This document shows, piece after piece, positions 43,544-52,710 of a stretch of 64,000 bases of DNA. The stretch's first letter is position 1. The number at the start of each line of letters is the position of its first letter. Origin of the DNA: Labilithrix sp. (GTDB taxonomy: Bacteria > Myxococcota_A > Polyangia > Polyangiales > Polyangiaceae); assembly GCA_028287065.1 (NCBI GenBank), contig JAQBQJ010000098.1:1-64000 (forward strand). The letters are read 5' to 3'. A program made the position numbers and the translations under genes. The notes under the pieces were generated by a model that had not been told where the DNA came from, did no database searches, and saw only the letters and a list, made by a program, of their open reading frames with translations.

Positions 43544-44479
43544 TCACGGAACGAACGTGATCATCAGGAGCTGGTACGACGAGACGCCCTGGTCCGTGTT
43601 GCGGACGATCACCGTGCGCTGCGGGCTGTTGTCGAGGTCCAAGGCCCCGAGGCCGAACCCGGATGCCGGAAGTCGAAGCGACGTCAGATCCGACAGGAGG
43701 CCCGTGGTCGATGCGCCGGCGAACGCGGCATCCACATCCGCGAACGCCGAGGAGCCGTCGAGCGCTCCCGCATGGATCGCGTAGTCCTGGCCCGTCACGC
43801 TTCCCTCCGCCAGCTGCGCGTAGCCCGAGACGGACTGCACGACGTTGTTGACGTCCTTCGCGACGCCGAAGCTCGCGAAGCTCACCGTGTAGTCCGATGC
43901 CGGAACCGTGCCCGCAGCGACGGTGCCGCTCTGCGTCGCGAAGGTCGCGCCCTTGTCGCCCTCGTCGGATGCGCTCGGTGCGTCCGAAACGAGGAGCGAG
44001 ATCGTGAAGTCGGCCGAGAACGAGAGCGCGTTGATCTTCGCATTGCCGTAGAAGGCGAGCGGACCGGCGGGGAGCTTGAACGCCGACGGCGTGTTCTTGT
44101 ACGTGTCCGCCGTGCTCAGCGCGATGGCGGGGTTGCCGATGAACGCGCCGTCGGCCGTGACGATGTTCACGATGGTCAGCACGCAGTCGCTGTCGTTCTT
44201 GCGGACGCTGAGCTCGTCGGCCGCGGGGCCGCCCGACATCGAGATGGTCCAGTTGTCGGTGCCCGCCGCGTCGCGGCCGTCGCAGCTGCCGGCGTAAAGG
44301 CCGCTGATCGACGTGATAGAGCCGGCGCTCAACGCGCTCTTCGTCTGGTTGATGACGTCGACGCGAGGCTTCACGGCGCCGTCATCCGAGGCGGCGGTGC
44401 ACCCGGTCGAGGCTGCGGCGAGGCCGACGAGAGACGTGAGAAGGGCGGACGACAGGACGGTGCGGATCGAAATGGTCAT
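43544..44479 (-). CDS. Secreted lipoprotein of unknown function
   Basis: MTISIRTVLSSALLTSLVGLAAASTGC lipobox; 311 aa. Confidence 0.7.
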   Translation of the reverse strand: MTISIRTVLSSALLTSLVGLAAASTGCTAASDDGAVKPRVDVINQTKSALSAGSITSISGLYAGSCDGRDAAGTDNWTISMSGGPAADELSVRKNDSDCVLTIVNIVTADGAFIGNPAIALSTADTYKNTPSAFKLPAGPLAFYGNAKINALSFSADFTISLLVSDAPSASDEGDKGATFATQSGTVAAGTVPASDYTVSFASFGVAKDVNNVVQSVSGYAQLAEGSVTGQDYAIHAGALDGSSAFADVDAAFAGASTTGLLSDLTSLRLPASGFGLGALDLDNSPQRTVIVRNTDQGVSSYQLLMITFVP

Positions 44480-44651
44480 TGGTACTCTTTTTTTTCAGTG
44501 AAAAGACGGCTTCGCGCCGACGGTGGAGAAGTGCGGCGAACGCCGCCGTGACGTGGGGTTGCCAGCGTCATGTGTTCATCAACGGCGGGTTGGCCGGCTC
44601 GTTCAGCCCCACGCTTCGTTTTCGCGGGCTGAATTCCGGTCGTCGCCGGCC

Positions 44652-45398
44652 GTGAAGGAGGACGTGACAACACGTTCTCCGATCGACTCGACGACAGCAG
44701 CACATGTAGGCGCCGCGGACACGACCCGTGGCTCGAGCCCCGTCTCAGGAACGATGCGCTCCGTGCACGCGCGGCCGCGCGTCGAGCTCGCCGCCGTCGA
44801 CGGCGAGGCGGGCGACGGCCCTCGGACGATCGCGCTGGCGATCGAGAACGCGCTGAACGGCGCGGGCGACGCGTCGGGCGCAGACCGGCTCGATCCGGGC
44901 GGTGACTTCGAAGAGGAGCACGAGGCATCGAGCGCCCTCCGAGCCGCGGGCGTGCCCTCGCGCGCGGGCGGCGTGCTCATCGGTGTGGCGGTGGTCGTGG
45001 CCGCAGCGTCGTTGGCGGCGGCGCTGATCATCGCGCGGCCGCCCATCGTGTGGCGTCTCGCTCGCGCGTCGACGGCAGCGACCTCCGCAGTGCCGGCGAG
45101 AGCTCCGGCCGTCGCCGTTCCGGCCGTCGACGTCCCACCGCCGGACTTCGAGGTCGAGGACTCCCCGGAGATCTCCGCGACCGCGAGTCAGCCCGCCGAT
45201 CCGACGAAGGGAACGATCACGCTCCCAGCCCTCGCCGACGGCCATCGCGTGTACGTCGACGGCAAGCTGATCGCCACGCCTGCTTCGGGGATCGTCGTCG
45301 CGGAATGCGGACGGCACATCATCAAGATCGGCTCGCGCGGACGCGATCAGGCGATCGAGGTGCCGTGCGAGGGGGACGTGGCGGCGGCGTATCCGTAG
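44652..45398 (+). CDS. TM-anchored protein with C-terminal PEGA-like segment
   Basis: GVLIGVAVVVAAASLAAALIIA TM; GTITLPALADGHRVYVDGKLIATPASGIVVAECGRHIIKIGSRG; GTG start inferred. Confidence 0.6.
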   Translation: MKEDVTTRSPIDSTTAAHVGAADTTRGSSPVSGTMRSVHARPRVELAAVDGEAGDGPRTIALAIENALNGAGDASGADRLDPGGDFEEEHEASSALRAAGVPSRAGGVLIGVAVVVAAASLAAALIIARPPIVWRLARASTAATSAVPARAPAVAVPAVDVPPPDFEVEDSPEISATASQPADPTKGTITLPALADGHRVYVDGKLIATPASGIVVAECGRHIIKIGSRGRDQAIEVPCEGDVAAAYP

Positions 45399-45399
45399 A

Positions 45400-46320
45400 T
45401 CAAAAATCCACCCCCACGCTCGCCAGCACCACCGGCGCGGTCGCGCGATACCCCCGCATCTCCTGCACGACCGGGAACGACGCCCCCGCGCTCACCACCA
45501 CGTCCTGCGCCGGCATGATCACGATCTCCGGCGCCACACCCACCGCCGCGCCGCCCGACCGGCGCACCACCTCGCCGTCGAGCTCTCCCGTCCCGTCGAG
45601 CCTGCCGTGCACGCCCACGCGCGTCGCGAACATACGTGCAGGTTGCATCTGTAACGTCACCGACGACCGCAGCGAGTCGCCCGGATGCGACCCCTCGCGC
45701 ACCGCCACCGGGAACAGCAGCGACGCGCTCGTCGACAGCGACACGAACGACGACGACCACGTGTAGCCCACGCCCACGAACGGAACGATCGACCCGCACC
45801 CCGGCTGCAGATCGGGATGCACGAGGCGCCCCGACGGATCGTGCTCCAGCGGCGACGTCGGCAGCTTCGTGCCCGCCGAGATCGACAGCCTCTGCGCCAC
45901 GCTCGACGGCGCGCTCCTCCACGCCGTGTGCGTCGCGCGCAGCTCCACGTCGCCGAGGATCGACTCGACGCCGCGACGGTCGTCCGCGAGCACGAGTGTC
46001 CGCCGCAAGAGCGGCACGTCCGCCGACGCGATCGTCGCCTTCGTCACCGCCATCGACAGACCCGGCTCCGCCCGCAGCTCCACGACGCGGAGCGCGTGGT
46101 CGCGCGTCTCGAACGAGGCCGCCCGCAGCTCGAGCGTGGCGCGCTTCCGGCCGTCGAAGGGCACCTCCGCGCGATTCGAAGGCAGCGTCTTTTCCGCTGC
46201 GCCACACACCGCACACGCGAGAACGAGGGAAATCGCGACGCTCACGACGATGAGTGGGAGAGGCTCGCCGCCGTTACGAAAGAATCGAGAGCGCTTGGCC
46301 CAGCGCGCGTGGCGTGCCAC
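45400..46320 (-). CDS. Putative outer membrane transporter/beta-barrel-like protein
   Basis: N-terminal signal; strand-rich body with GVGYTWSSSFVSLSTSASLLFP; ends ASVGVDF. Confidence 0.6.
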   Translation of the reverse strand: MARHARWAKRSRFFRNGGEPLPLIVVSVAISLVLACAVCGAAEKTLPSNRAEVPFDGRKRATLELRAASFETRDHALRVVELRAEPGLSMAVTKATIASADVPLLRRTLVLADDRRGVESILGDVELRATHTAWRSAPSSVAQRLSISAGTKLPTSPLEHDPSGRLVHPDLQPGCGSIVPFVGVGYTWSSSFVSLSTSASLLFPVAVREGSHPGDSLRSSVTLQMQPARMFATRVGVHGRLDGTGELDGEVVRRSGGAAVGVAPEIVIMPAQDVVVSAGASFPVVQEMRGYRATAPVVLASVGVDF

Positions 46321-46337
46321 AAAGGAGGGGTCTTTCG

Positions 46338-47717
46338 ATGCGTCGCGCGCAGCAAAACCGCTCGATCTGGGCCGCGCTGGCCTTGCCGCTCGTCGCCGTG
46401 GGGGCCGTCGCCGCCGCCCTTCCCTCCTGCACCTCCGCCAAGACCGAAGACCCGCCCAGCCTCACCGGCGACGCGCTCCTCGATCCCAACAACTGCCTTC
46501 CCTGCCACGCCGACCAGTTCCGCGAATGGGCCGGCAGCATGCACGCGTACTCGAGCGAAGACCCCGTCTTCCTCGCCATGAACAAGCGTATGCAGCGCGA
46601 GACGAACGGCGCGGCCGGCACGCTCTGCGTCGGATGTCACGCGCCCATGGCCGTGCGCCTCGGCAAGACGACCGACGGCCTCAACCTCGGCGAGCTGCCC
46701 GCGTCGATGCGCGGCGTGACGTGCTTCTTCTGTCACGCGACGGACGCGGTCGAGGGCACGCACAACAACCCGCTCCGCCTCGCGACCGACGATGCGATGC
46801 GCGGCGGCATCGGCGATCCCATCAAGGCACCGCATCGCGCAACGTACTCGGCGCTCCACGATCGCGAATCGATGTCCTCGGCGACGATGTGCGGCGCATG
46901 CCACGACGTCGTCACGCAGCCCGGCGCGCACGTCGAGCGCACGTTCGACGAGTGGAACGCATCGCTCTACGCCAAGCCCGGTCAGCTCGCATGCGGCAAG
47001 TGCCACATGGAGGGCCGCGACGGTCTCGCCGCCAAGGTCGACGGCGCGCCGGCGCGGCGCGTGCACGATCACTCGATGGCCGCGGTCGACGTCGCGCTCA
47101 CGCCGTTCTCCGAGACCGAGGCGCAGCGCGCCGGCGTTCAGAAGCTCCTCGACGCGACGCTCCTCACGAAGCTCTGCGTGAAGCAGTCGCCCGCGGGCGT
47201 CCTCGCCGAGGTCACCCTCGACAACGCGTTCGCCGGCCACAAATTCCCGAGCGGCGCGGCGCAGGACCGTCGCGCGTGGCTCGAGCTCATCGCCTATCGC
47301 GGCGGCATGCAGGTGTTCTCGACCGGCGTCGTTCCGGACAAGAAGGCCGTCACGAGCATCGTCGATCCGAACCTGTGGGTGCTGCGCGACAAGATCTTCG
47401 GTGCCGACGACAAGGAGACGCACCTCTTCTGGCAGGCGGCGCGCTTCGAGTCCGAGCTCTTGCCGGCCGCGGTCACTGCCGATCCGAAGGACCCCGCGTT
47501 CTTCCACTCCGTGACGAAGACGTTCACGCTGCCCGTGCCGCCGCCCGATCGCGTGACGATGCGCGTACGCATGCGCCCCGTGGACTTCGATCTGCTCGAC
47601 GATCTCGTCGCGACCAACGATCTCGATCCTCAGGTCCTCGATCGCGTGCCCACGTACGACCTCGGCGGGTCGATCCGCGAGTGGACGAACGCCGGCGGCT
47701 TCCGCTGCATCGAGTGA
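46338..47717 (+). CDS. Multiheme cytochrome c-like lipoprotein with five CxxCH motifs
   Basis: CLPCH, CVGCH, CFFCH, CGACH, CGKCH counted in the translation. Confidence 0.85.
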   Translation: MRRAQQNRSIWAALALPLVAVGAVAAALPSCTSAKTEDPPSLTGDALLDPNNCLPCHADQFREWAGSMHAYSSEDPVFLAMNKRMQRETNGAAGTLCVGCHAPMAVRLGKTTDGLNLGELPASMRGVTCFFCHATDAVEGTHNNPLRLATDDAMRGGIGDPIKAPHRATYSALHDRESMSSATMCGACHDVVTQPGAHVERTFDEWNASLYAKPGQLACGKCHMEGRDGLAAKVDGAPARRVHDHSMAAVDVALTPFSETEAQRAGVQKLLDATLLTKLCVKQSPAGVLAEVTLDNAFAGHKFPSGAAQDRRAWLELIAYRGGMQVFSTGVVPDKKAVTSIVDPNLWVLRDKIFGADDKETHLFWQAARFESELLPAAVTADPKDPAFFHSVTKTFTLPVPPPDRVTMRVRMRPVDFDLLDDLVATNDLDPQVLDRVPTYDLGGSIREWTNAGGFRCIE

Positions 47718-47728
47718 CTCGAACCAAC

Positions 47729-48232
47729 TCACCCGTCGATGCAGAACGAGAACGCCGCGTCCTGCGGCGCCACGTTCGGCATCTGCACGGTGACCGTCAG
47801 ACGCCACAGCCCCGGCATCGGCAGGTACACGTTCGTGACGTCGTAGGTGCCGCCGCCCTTCGGCGTGACGGTCGGCTTGACCGAGCTGCCGTGACCGTGA
47901 TCGGGCATGAACGGCGTCACCGACACTGTCGCTCCGTCGACGGGCGCGCCGGCCGCATCGACCACCTGCAACGTGAGCTCGTTCGACTGCTTCGCCGGCG
48001 GCGCTGGGCTCGCGGCCATCAGCTTGACGGACAGCGCGCCCGGCGTGGTCTGCTTCGCGAGACCTGCGGTGTAGACGTCCTTGCGCGCATCGGTCGCGCA
48101 TGCGCTGGTCGTGCCGGTCGTGCCGCTTGCACCGCTCGTGCCGCTCGTCCCGTCATCGCTGCTGCTGCATGCGCCTGCAAGGATCGCGAGCCCGGCGAGA
48201 ACGACGAAGCGGGTGGCGAGGGAAGCGGACAT
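47729..48232 (-). CDS. YtkA/FixH-like lipoprotein
   Basis: VTPFMPDHGHGSSVKPTVTPKGGGTYDVTNVYLPMPGLWRLTV; MSASLATRFVVLAGLAILAGAC. Confidence 0.75.
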   Translation of the reverse strand: MSASLATRFVVLAGLAILAGACSSSDDGTSGTSGASGTTGTTSACATDARKDVYTAGLAKQTTPGALSVKLMAASPAPPAKQSNELTLQVVDAAGAPVDGATVSVTPFMPDHGHGSSVKPTVTPKGGGTYDVTNVYLPMPGLWRLTVTVQMPNVAPQDAAFSFCIDG

Positions 48233-48366
48233 GGGGGCGGTGCTCTGAAGAAGGAGTACGGCGGAGCCTGGCTCGCGGTTTCGAAGCAAAGGCTCGCCGC
48301 GTCGCGTCACATGCTCGAAGCCTAGCACGCAGGCGTACGTGCGCCCGCGAGGGTAGGATCACAGGC

Positions 48367-49032
48367 TTGCCTCCAGCCGCACGTCCGAGCCCCCGGCTTC
48401 TCGCGCTCGTCGGTGGCGCAATGAGCTGTGCGATCGCGTGCGGCTCACCCGAGCCAAAGGCAACCGCTGGCGCGACCACGTCGCCGGCCGCGAAGGGCTC
48501 CTCGATCGAAGGGGCGCTCGTCACGGTGACGTTCGTCGATGCCGTGATCGCGCTCTCGCACGACGACGGTCTCGCATGGGACAGCCCGCACGTCGTGCCC
48601 GAGCTCGTCCGCGCAGGGCTCCGCGTCGCACGCACGCGTCCCGACGGCTGGGCTCGCGTGAACGAGGCGATCGCCGCGCGCGACGGCGAGCCTTGGGGGA
48701 AGCCCGATCCCGTCGGCAGCGTGACGCTCATGCCGTCGCCGTCGTGCAACCGCGAGATGCGTCTCCTTCCCGCTCAGCGCGACACGTACCGACCCTCGTG
48801 GACGCCCGGCATGACGTGGGAGCACGTGCCGCTCGATCGCGGCACGCGCTTCCGCATCGTCCTCGAGGACGACGACGCGCCTCGCCCGAACGAGCTCATC
48901 GGCGCGGTCGACATCACGTATGCGGCGCTCACCGCTGCGCTCGCGGCGGAAGGCGCAGTGATGCGCGTCGACGTCGGCGATCAGGGCCAGCCGATCTACT
49001 TCGTCGGTCTACGCGTCGTACGCGAGCCCTGA
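48367..49032 (+). CDS. Lipoprotein of unknown function (TTG 48367 or ATG 48421 start)
   Basis: LLALVGGAMSCAIACGSP lipobox is intact only if the upstream TTG is used. Confidence 0.55.
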   Translation: MPPAARPSPRLLALVGGAMSCAIACGSPEPKATAGATTSPAAKGSSIEGALVTVTFVDAVIALSHDDGLAWDSPHVVPELVRAGLRVARTRPDGWARVNEAIAARDGEPWGKPDPVGSVTLMPSPSCNREMRLLPAQRDTYRPSWTPGMTWEHVPLDRGTRFRIVLEDDDAPRPNELIGAVDITYAALTAALAAEGAVMRVDVGDQGQPIYFVGLRVVREP

Positions 49033-49047
49033 ACGCGACGAGCGCGA

Positions 49048-49443
49048 TCAGTTCTTCGGCGCGCCGCACACGAGCCACGCGAGCAGGGTCGCGCGGCCCT
49101 CTGCCGTGAGAGGCGGACCGTCCGAGGGCGGCATCCGGCACGCGTGGATCTGGTTCAGCATCGGGCTGCGGTTCGCATGCGCGCCGTCGTACGTCGTGAG
49201 AAGGCGATTCGACTCCTTGCCGCCCGGCGCATGGCAAGGCGTGCACGAGGCCTGGATCACCGGCGCGACGTCCATCGCGTACGACGGCATGGGCGTCGGG
49301 CACGACGCCGGCAGGTTCTCCGGACATGCGCCGCTGCTCGTCGACGACGACGCGGACGAAGACGAGTCGCCGCCCGTGCACCCCGATGCCGCCGCGATCA
49401 TGATCGCGACAGCCGAGGCGAGGGCGACGACGCGCAGGGTCAC
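49048..49443 (-). CDS. Small cytochrome c-like lipoprotein
   Basis: VAPVIQASCTPCHAPGGKESNRLLTTYDG..CRMPP; GTG start. Confidence 0.75.
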   Translation of the reverse strand: MTLRVVALASAVAIMIAAASGCTGGDSSSSASSSTSSGACPENLPASCPTPMPSYAMDVAPVIQASCTPCHAPGGKESNRLLTTYDGAHANRSPMLNQIHACRMPPSDGPPLTAEGRATLLAWLVCGAPKN

Positions 49444-49450
49444 TGGACGG

Positions 49451-50089
49451 TCACTGGACGTTGACGAAGAACGCGATGTGGCCGTGCGGCGAGTCCTCGC
49501 CGTCGACGCAGTCGGCATGGAAGTGGAAACGGACGTTCCACTTGCCCGGCGCATCGAAGCGAACGGGACCGATCGTGTAGTGACCCGGCGACGTCTCGGT
49601 CGTCTTCGACGGCGTGTTCGGCGCGGGGTGCGTCTCGTCGAGGAAGATCTCGGCGTACGGCTCCGCGGCCGCGACCGGCGAGCTGTCGTTGCGGTTCGTC
49701 GCGACGATCGAGAACGTCACGTCCGTGTTGACCGCGACCGGCGTCGATTCCCATTTCACGTGGTACTTGCACTCGTCGTCGTCGCCCTCGGAGTTGTAGA
49801 TCGTCTCGCCGTATTCGTCGCCTGCCGGCGCCCCGGCATCGGCCTCGGCCGCGTCCGGCTCGTCGTGCGTGTGCCCGGCATCCGCGGCGCTCTCGTCGTG
49901 GCATTTGGCTGCGCTCGCGACGACGACCGGCTTGCCGTTGCAGCGCGTGTTCTGCGGTCCGGCGACCGCAGCCGCCGTGGACGTGCTGGGCGTCGTCGTC
50001 GAATCGGTCTTCGACGAAGAGCACGCGACGACCAGCGCGCATGTGGCGACGCTGGAAAGGATGCCAAGGCGGACGGCGGAAGCGTTCAT
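49451..50089 (-). CDS. YtkA/FixH-like lipoprotein
   Basis: GHYTIGPVRFDAPGKWNVRFHFHADCVDGEDSPHGHIAFFV; MNASAVRLGILSSVATCALVVAC. Confidence 0.7.
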   Translation of the reverse strand: MNASAVRLGILSSVATCALVVACSSSKTDSTTTPSTSTAAAVAGPQNTRCNGKPVVVASAAKCHDESAADAGHTHDEPDAAEADAGAPAGDEYGETIYNSEGDDDECKYHVKWESTPVAVNTDVTFSIVATNRNDSSPVAAAEPYAEIFLDETHPAPNTPSKTTETSPGHYTIGPVRFDAPGKWNVRFHFHADCVDGEDSPHGHIAFFVNVQ

Positions 50090-50145
50090 GGTCTTGATGA
50101 TGATCGATCCGAACGCGGCCATCCGCGTGGTGTTTTGACGCACCC

Positions 50146-50715
50146 TCAACGTTTCTGGAGGGCGCACCCGAGGGCTTTTCCCTCGGCAATACGGGGCTCT
50201 CGGCCGGCGACGAGGTCATCGAGCGCGTCGCGCAGATACGTCTTCGTGTCGTCGCGGAGTCGGTCCTTGTCGGAGTCGATGCCGCCACGATACCGCACGC
50301 GTCCGCGAGCATCGAGGACGACCGTGTACGTTGCGTAATCCGCGGCGAGCGCATCGGCGAGCTTCGCTCCCGGATCGATCGCGATCGCCGGCAGACCGCG
50401 CTCGGCGGCGGCGCGCGCATCGCGCTCGGTCGTCGCGGATACCTCCGAGTCGACGAGGAGCATGCGCACGCCGTGCGCCGCATACGCGCGCTCGAGCTCG
50501 AGGAGCCGCGCCTCGTGCACGCGGAAGCACGGACAGTGCTCGGAGTAGAAGACGACGACCGTGAGCTTCGCGCGCGCGAGATCGTCGGGCAACGTCGCCG
50601 CCCCGCCCTTCGTGTCGACGAGCGTCATCGAGGGCACCGTCGTGTCCGCCGGCGAGCGTGAAGGCGCGCACGCGACAAGCGAGAGCGCGAAGAGAGCTGC
50701 GCGCTTCAGTACCAC
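50146..50715 (-). CDS. Thioredoxin-fold redoxin lipoprotein
   Basis: LTVVVFYSEHCPCFRVHEARLLELERAY; RGRVRYRGGID; LGCALQKR tail. Confidence 0.8.
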   Translation of the reverse strand: MVLKRAALFALSLVACAPSRSPADTTVPSMTLVDTKGGAATLPDDLARAKLTVVVFYSEHCPCFRVHEARLLELERAYAAHGVRMLLVDSEVSATTERDARAAAERGLPAIAIDPGAKLADALAADYATYTVVLDARGRVRYRGGIDSDKDRLRDDTKTYLRDALDDLVAGREPRIAEGKALGCALQKR

Positions 50716-51632
50716 GCGTACACCGCCGTGAGCGTGAGCCCGATGGTCGCGGGCTGGTTCTTCCCGAGGTTCGGGATCGGCGGATTGCCGGAGAAGCCGC
50801 CCTGGAAGCGGAAGTGATCGGAGAGAGGAACCACGCCGGTGACGCCGACGAGCGGCACGCGTCGCGACGTTCCGGCGAGGTCCGTGCCGTCGACCTCGGC
50901 TGTGCCCTCGCCCGTGTACGACGCGAACGCCGCGATCGCGTAGTCGTCAGGCAGCGAGTACGCGACCGCGAGCAGCGCGGTCCACTGCGTGCCGAGCGTC
51001 GTGCTGATCCCTTGCACCGTTCGCGACGCACGCTTCGCCACGATGCCGTACGCCGTCACGAGCCACGATCCGAAGAGCTGCTCGACCGCGATGCCGGCAT
51101 TGCCCTGGAACGCACCGATGCCGGTCGCGTCGGTCGCGAGCGCGTTCGTCGCCGACTCGGGCGGCGTGCCCGTGGGAAGCGTGAGCCCGACGAGCGCCGC
51201 GATCCCCGGCACGTAGCGATGCTGCCCCGCATACAGGAAATCGTAGCGCGCGCTCACGTTCACATCGCCGAGACCGCCGCCGAATTCGCCGTTGCCGCGC
51301 GCGGTCCTGCGCGTCTCGACGAGCGGCACGAGGACCGCGAGCTGCGCGCGATCGACGACCGGCATGCGCAGCGCGCCGATCGCGTCCTGCTCGAAGTCCT
51401 GCTCGGACGAGCCGGGAGGCGGCGTCGAGTAGTGGCCGCCGCTGTCGAACGAGCCGAAGGCGTGCGCCGCGCGCATGGACAGCCCGACGAGCGCGTCCTC
51501 GTGCACCGCGAGCCGTCCGGGCGTGACGGCGCCCGAGCCCGCGCAGCACGCCTGCGCCGAAGCACGCGTCGCCGTCGCGACGATCGTTGCGGCGAGCGCA
51601 GACGCGAAGAGGGCGAGGACGAACCGACTCAC
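50706..51632 (-). CDS. Putative outer membrane transporter-like protein
   Basis: Signal peptide; GDVNVSARYDFLYAGQHRYVPGIAALVGLTLPTGTPP; ends TAVYAWY. Confidence 0.7.
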   Translation of the reverse strand: MSRFVLALFASALAATIVATATRASAQACCAGSGAVTPGRLAVHEDALVGLSMRAAHAFGSFDSGGHYSTPPPGSSEQDFEQDAIGALRMPVVDRAQLAVLVPLVETRRTARGNGEFGGGLGDVNVSARYDFLYAGQHRYVPGIAALVGLTLPTGTPPESATNALATDATGIGAFQGNAGIAVEQLFGSWLVTAYGIVAKRASRTVQGISTTLGTQWTALLAVAYSLPDDYAIAAFASYTGEGTAEVDGTDLAGTSRRVPLVGVTGVVPLSDHFRFQGGFSGNPPIPNLGKNQPATIGLTLTAVYAWY

Positions 51633-51636
51633 GCGA

Positions 51637-52101
51637 TCAGCGTATGTCGAACCGAGGCGCGAGATGATCGCTGCCGGATCCGCCGATGGTCGTGCGGATC
51701 TCCCAGAGGCCGGGCATGAAGAGGTTCACGTTGGTCACGTCGTACGTCCCGGGCTCGGTGCCGGGCTGCACCGACGGCTTGACCGAAGCGCCGTGGCCCA
51801 TCGCGGGCATCCAAGGCACGACGTCGACGTCGAGGCCGGAGGCGGGGGCACCGTCCGAGATCCGCGAGACCACCAGCCGCAGCGTGTTCACCCCGCGCGA
51901 GGGCGTCGCATCCGGTGCACTATGCACGGAAACGCGATAGCCGCCGCCGTCGGTCGTGACCACCGCCGCGGGCTCGGCGGAGATCGTCCCGGTACCGCCC
52001 GCGCCCGCATCGCTGCAGCCGACCAGCGCGGAGCCGGCGAGCGGAGACGCGAAGAGCGCGAAGAGCGAGACGACGACCGAGCGAGAGAGCCAGGCTTTCA
52101 T
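51637..52101 (-). CDS. YtkA/FixH-like lipoprotein
   Basis: VVPWMPAMGHGASVKPSVQPGTEPGTYDVTNVNLFMPGLWEIRTTI. Confidence 0.78.
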   Translation of the reverse strand: MKAWLSRSVVVSLFALFASPLAGSALVGCSDAGAGGTGTISAEPAAVVTTDGGGYRVSVHSAPDATPSRGVNTLRLVVSRISDGAPASGLDVDVVPWMPAMGHGASVKPSVQPGTEPGTYDVTNVNLFMPGLWEIRTTIGGSGSDHLAPRFDIR

Positions 52102-52164
52102 GACCTGCCTGGAGTCTAGTATGCGGGCCGGAGGGGCCCCCGCGTCATATCGTCGCGGGGTGGA

Positions 52165-52710
52165 TCAGCGGCTGCTCGGATACTTCGAGAGCTTCCGCTG
52201 CAGGCTCCGGCGGTGGAGGCCGAGCAGCCTCGCGGCCTGCGAGATATTTCCGCCGCAATCGGTGAGCACGCGATTGATGTGCTCCCATTCGGCGCGCGCG
52301 AGCGAAGGGACGACGTTCTTGTCCTCGACGGCGAGCGGCTCGGGGGGCCTGGTCGCGCGCTCGAATGCAGCGAGCAGCTCGTCGACGTCGGCGGGCTTCG
52401 TGAGGTAGTGCGTCGCGCCGAGCCGTACCGCCTCGAGCGCGGTCGCGATGCTGCCGTAGCCGGTGAGCACGACGACGTTCGTCATCGAGTCGATGGCCTT
52501 GAGCTCGCGGACGACGTCGAGGCCGGAGATGCCGGGCATGCGGAGATCGACGACGGCGTACTCGGGGCTCTCCTTCTTCGCGAGCGCGACGGCCGACTCG
52601 CCGTCGCGTGCGCCTTGCGCCTCGAAGCCGCGCGCCTGGAATGCGCGGACGAGGCGGCTGCGAAACGTCTCGTCGTCGTCGACCACGAGGACCGATGCTG
52701 CGCTCGTCAT
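52165..52710 (-). CDS. RegA/PrrA-like response regulator with Fis-type HTH
   Basis: VLVVDDDETFRSRLVRAF, DLRMPGISGL, GYGSIATALEAVRLGATHYLTKPAD, SQAARLLGLHRRSLQRKL. Confidence 0.9.
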   Translation of the reverse strand: MTSAASVLVVDDDETFRSRLVRAFQARGFEAQGARDGESAVALAKKESPEYAVVDLRMPGISGLDVVRELKAIDSMTNVVVLTGYGSIATALEAVRLGATHYLTKPADVDELLAAFERATRPPEPLAVEDKNVVPSLARAEWEHINRVLTDCGGNISQAARLLGLHRRSLQRKLSKYPSSR

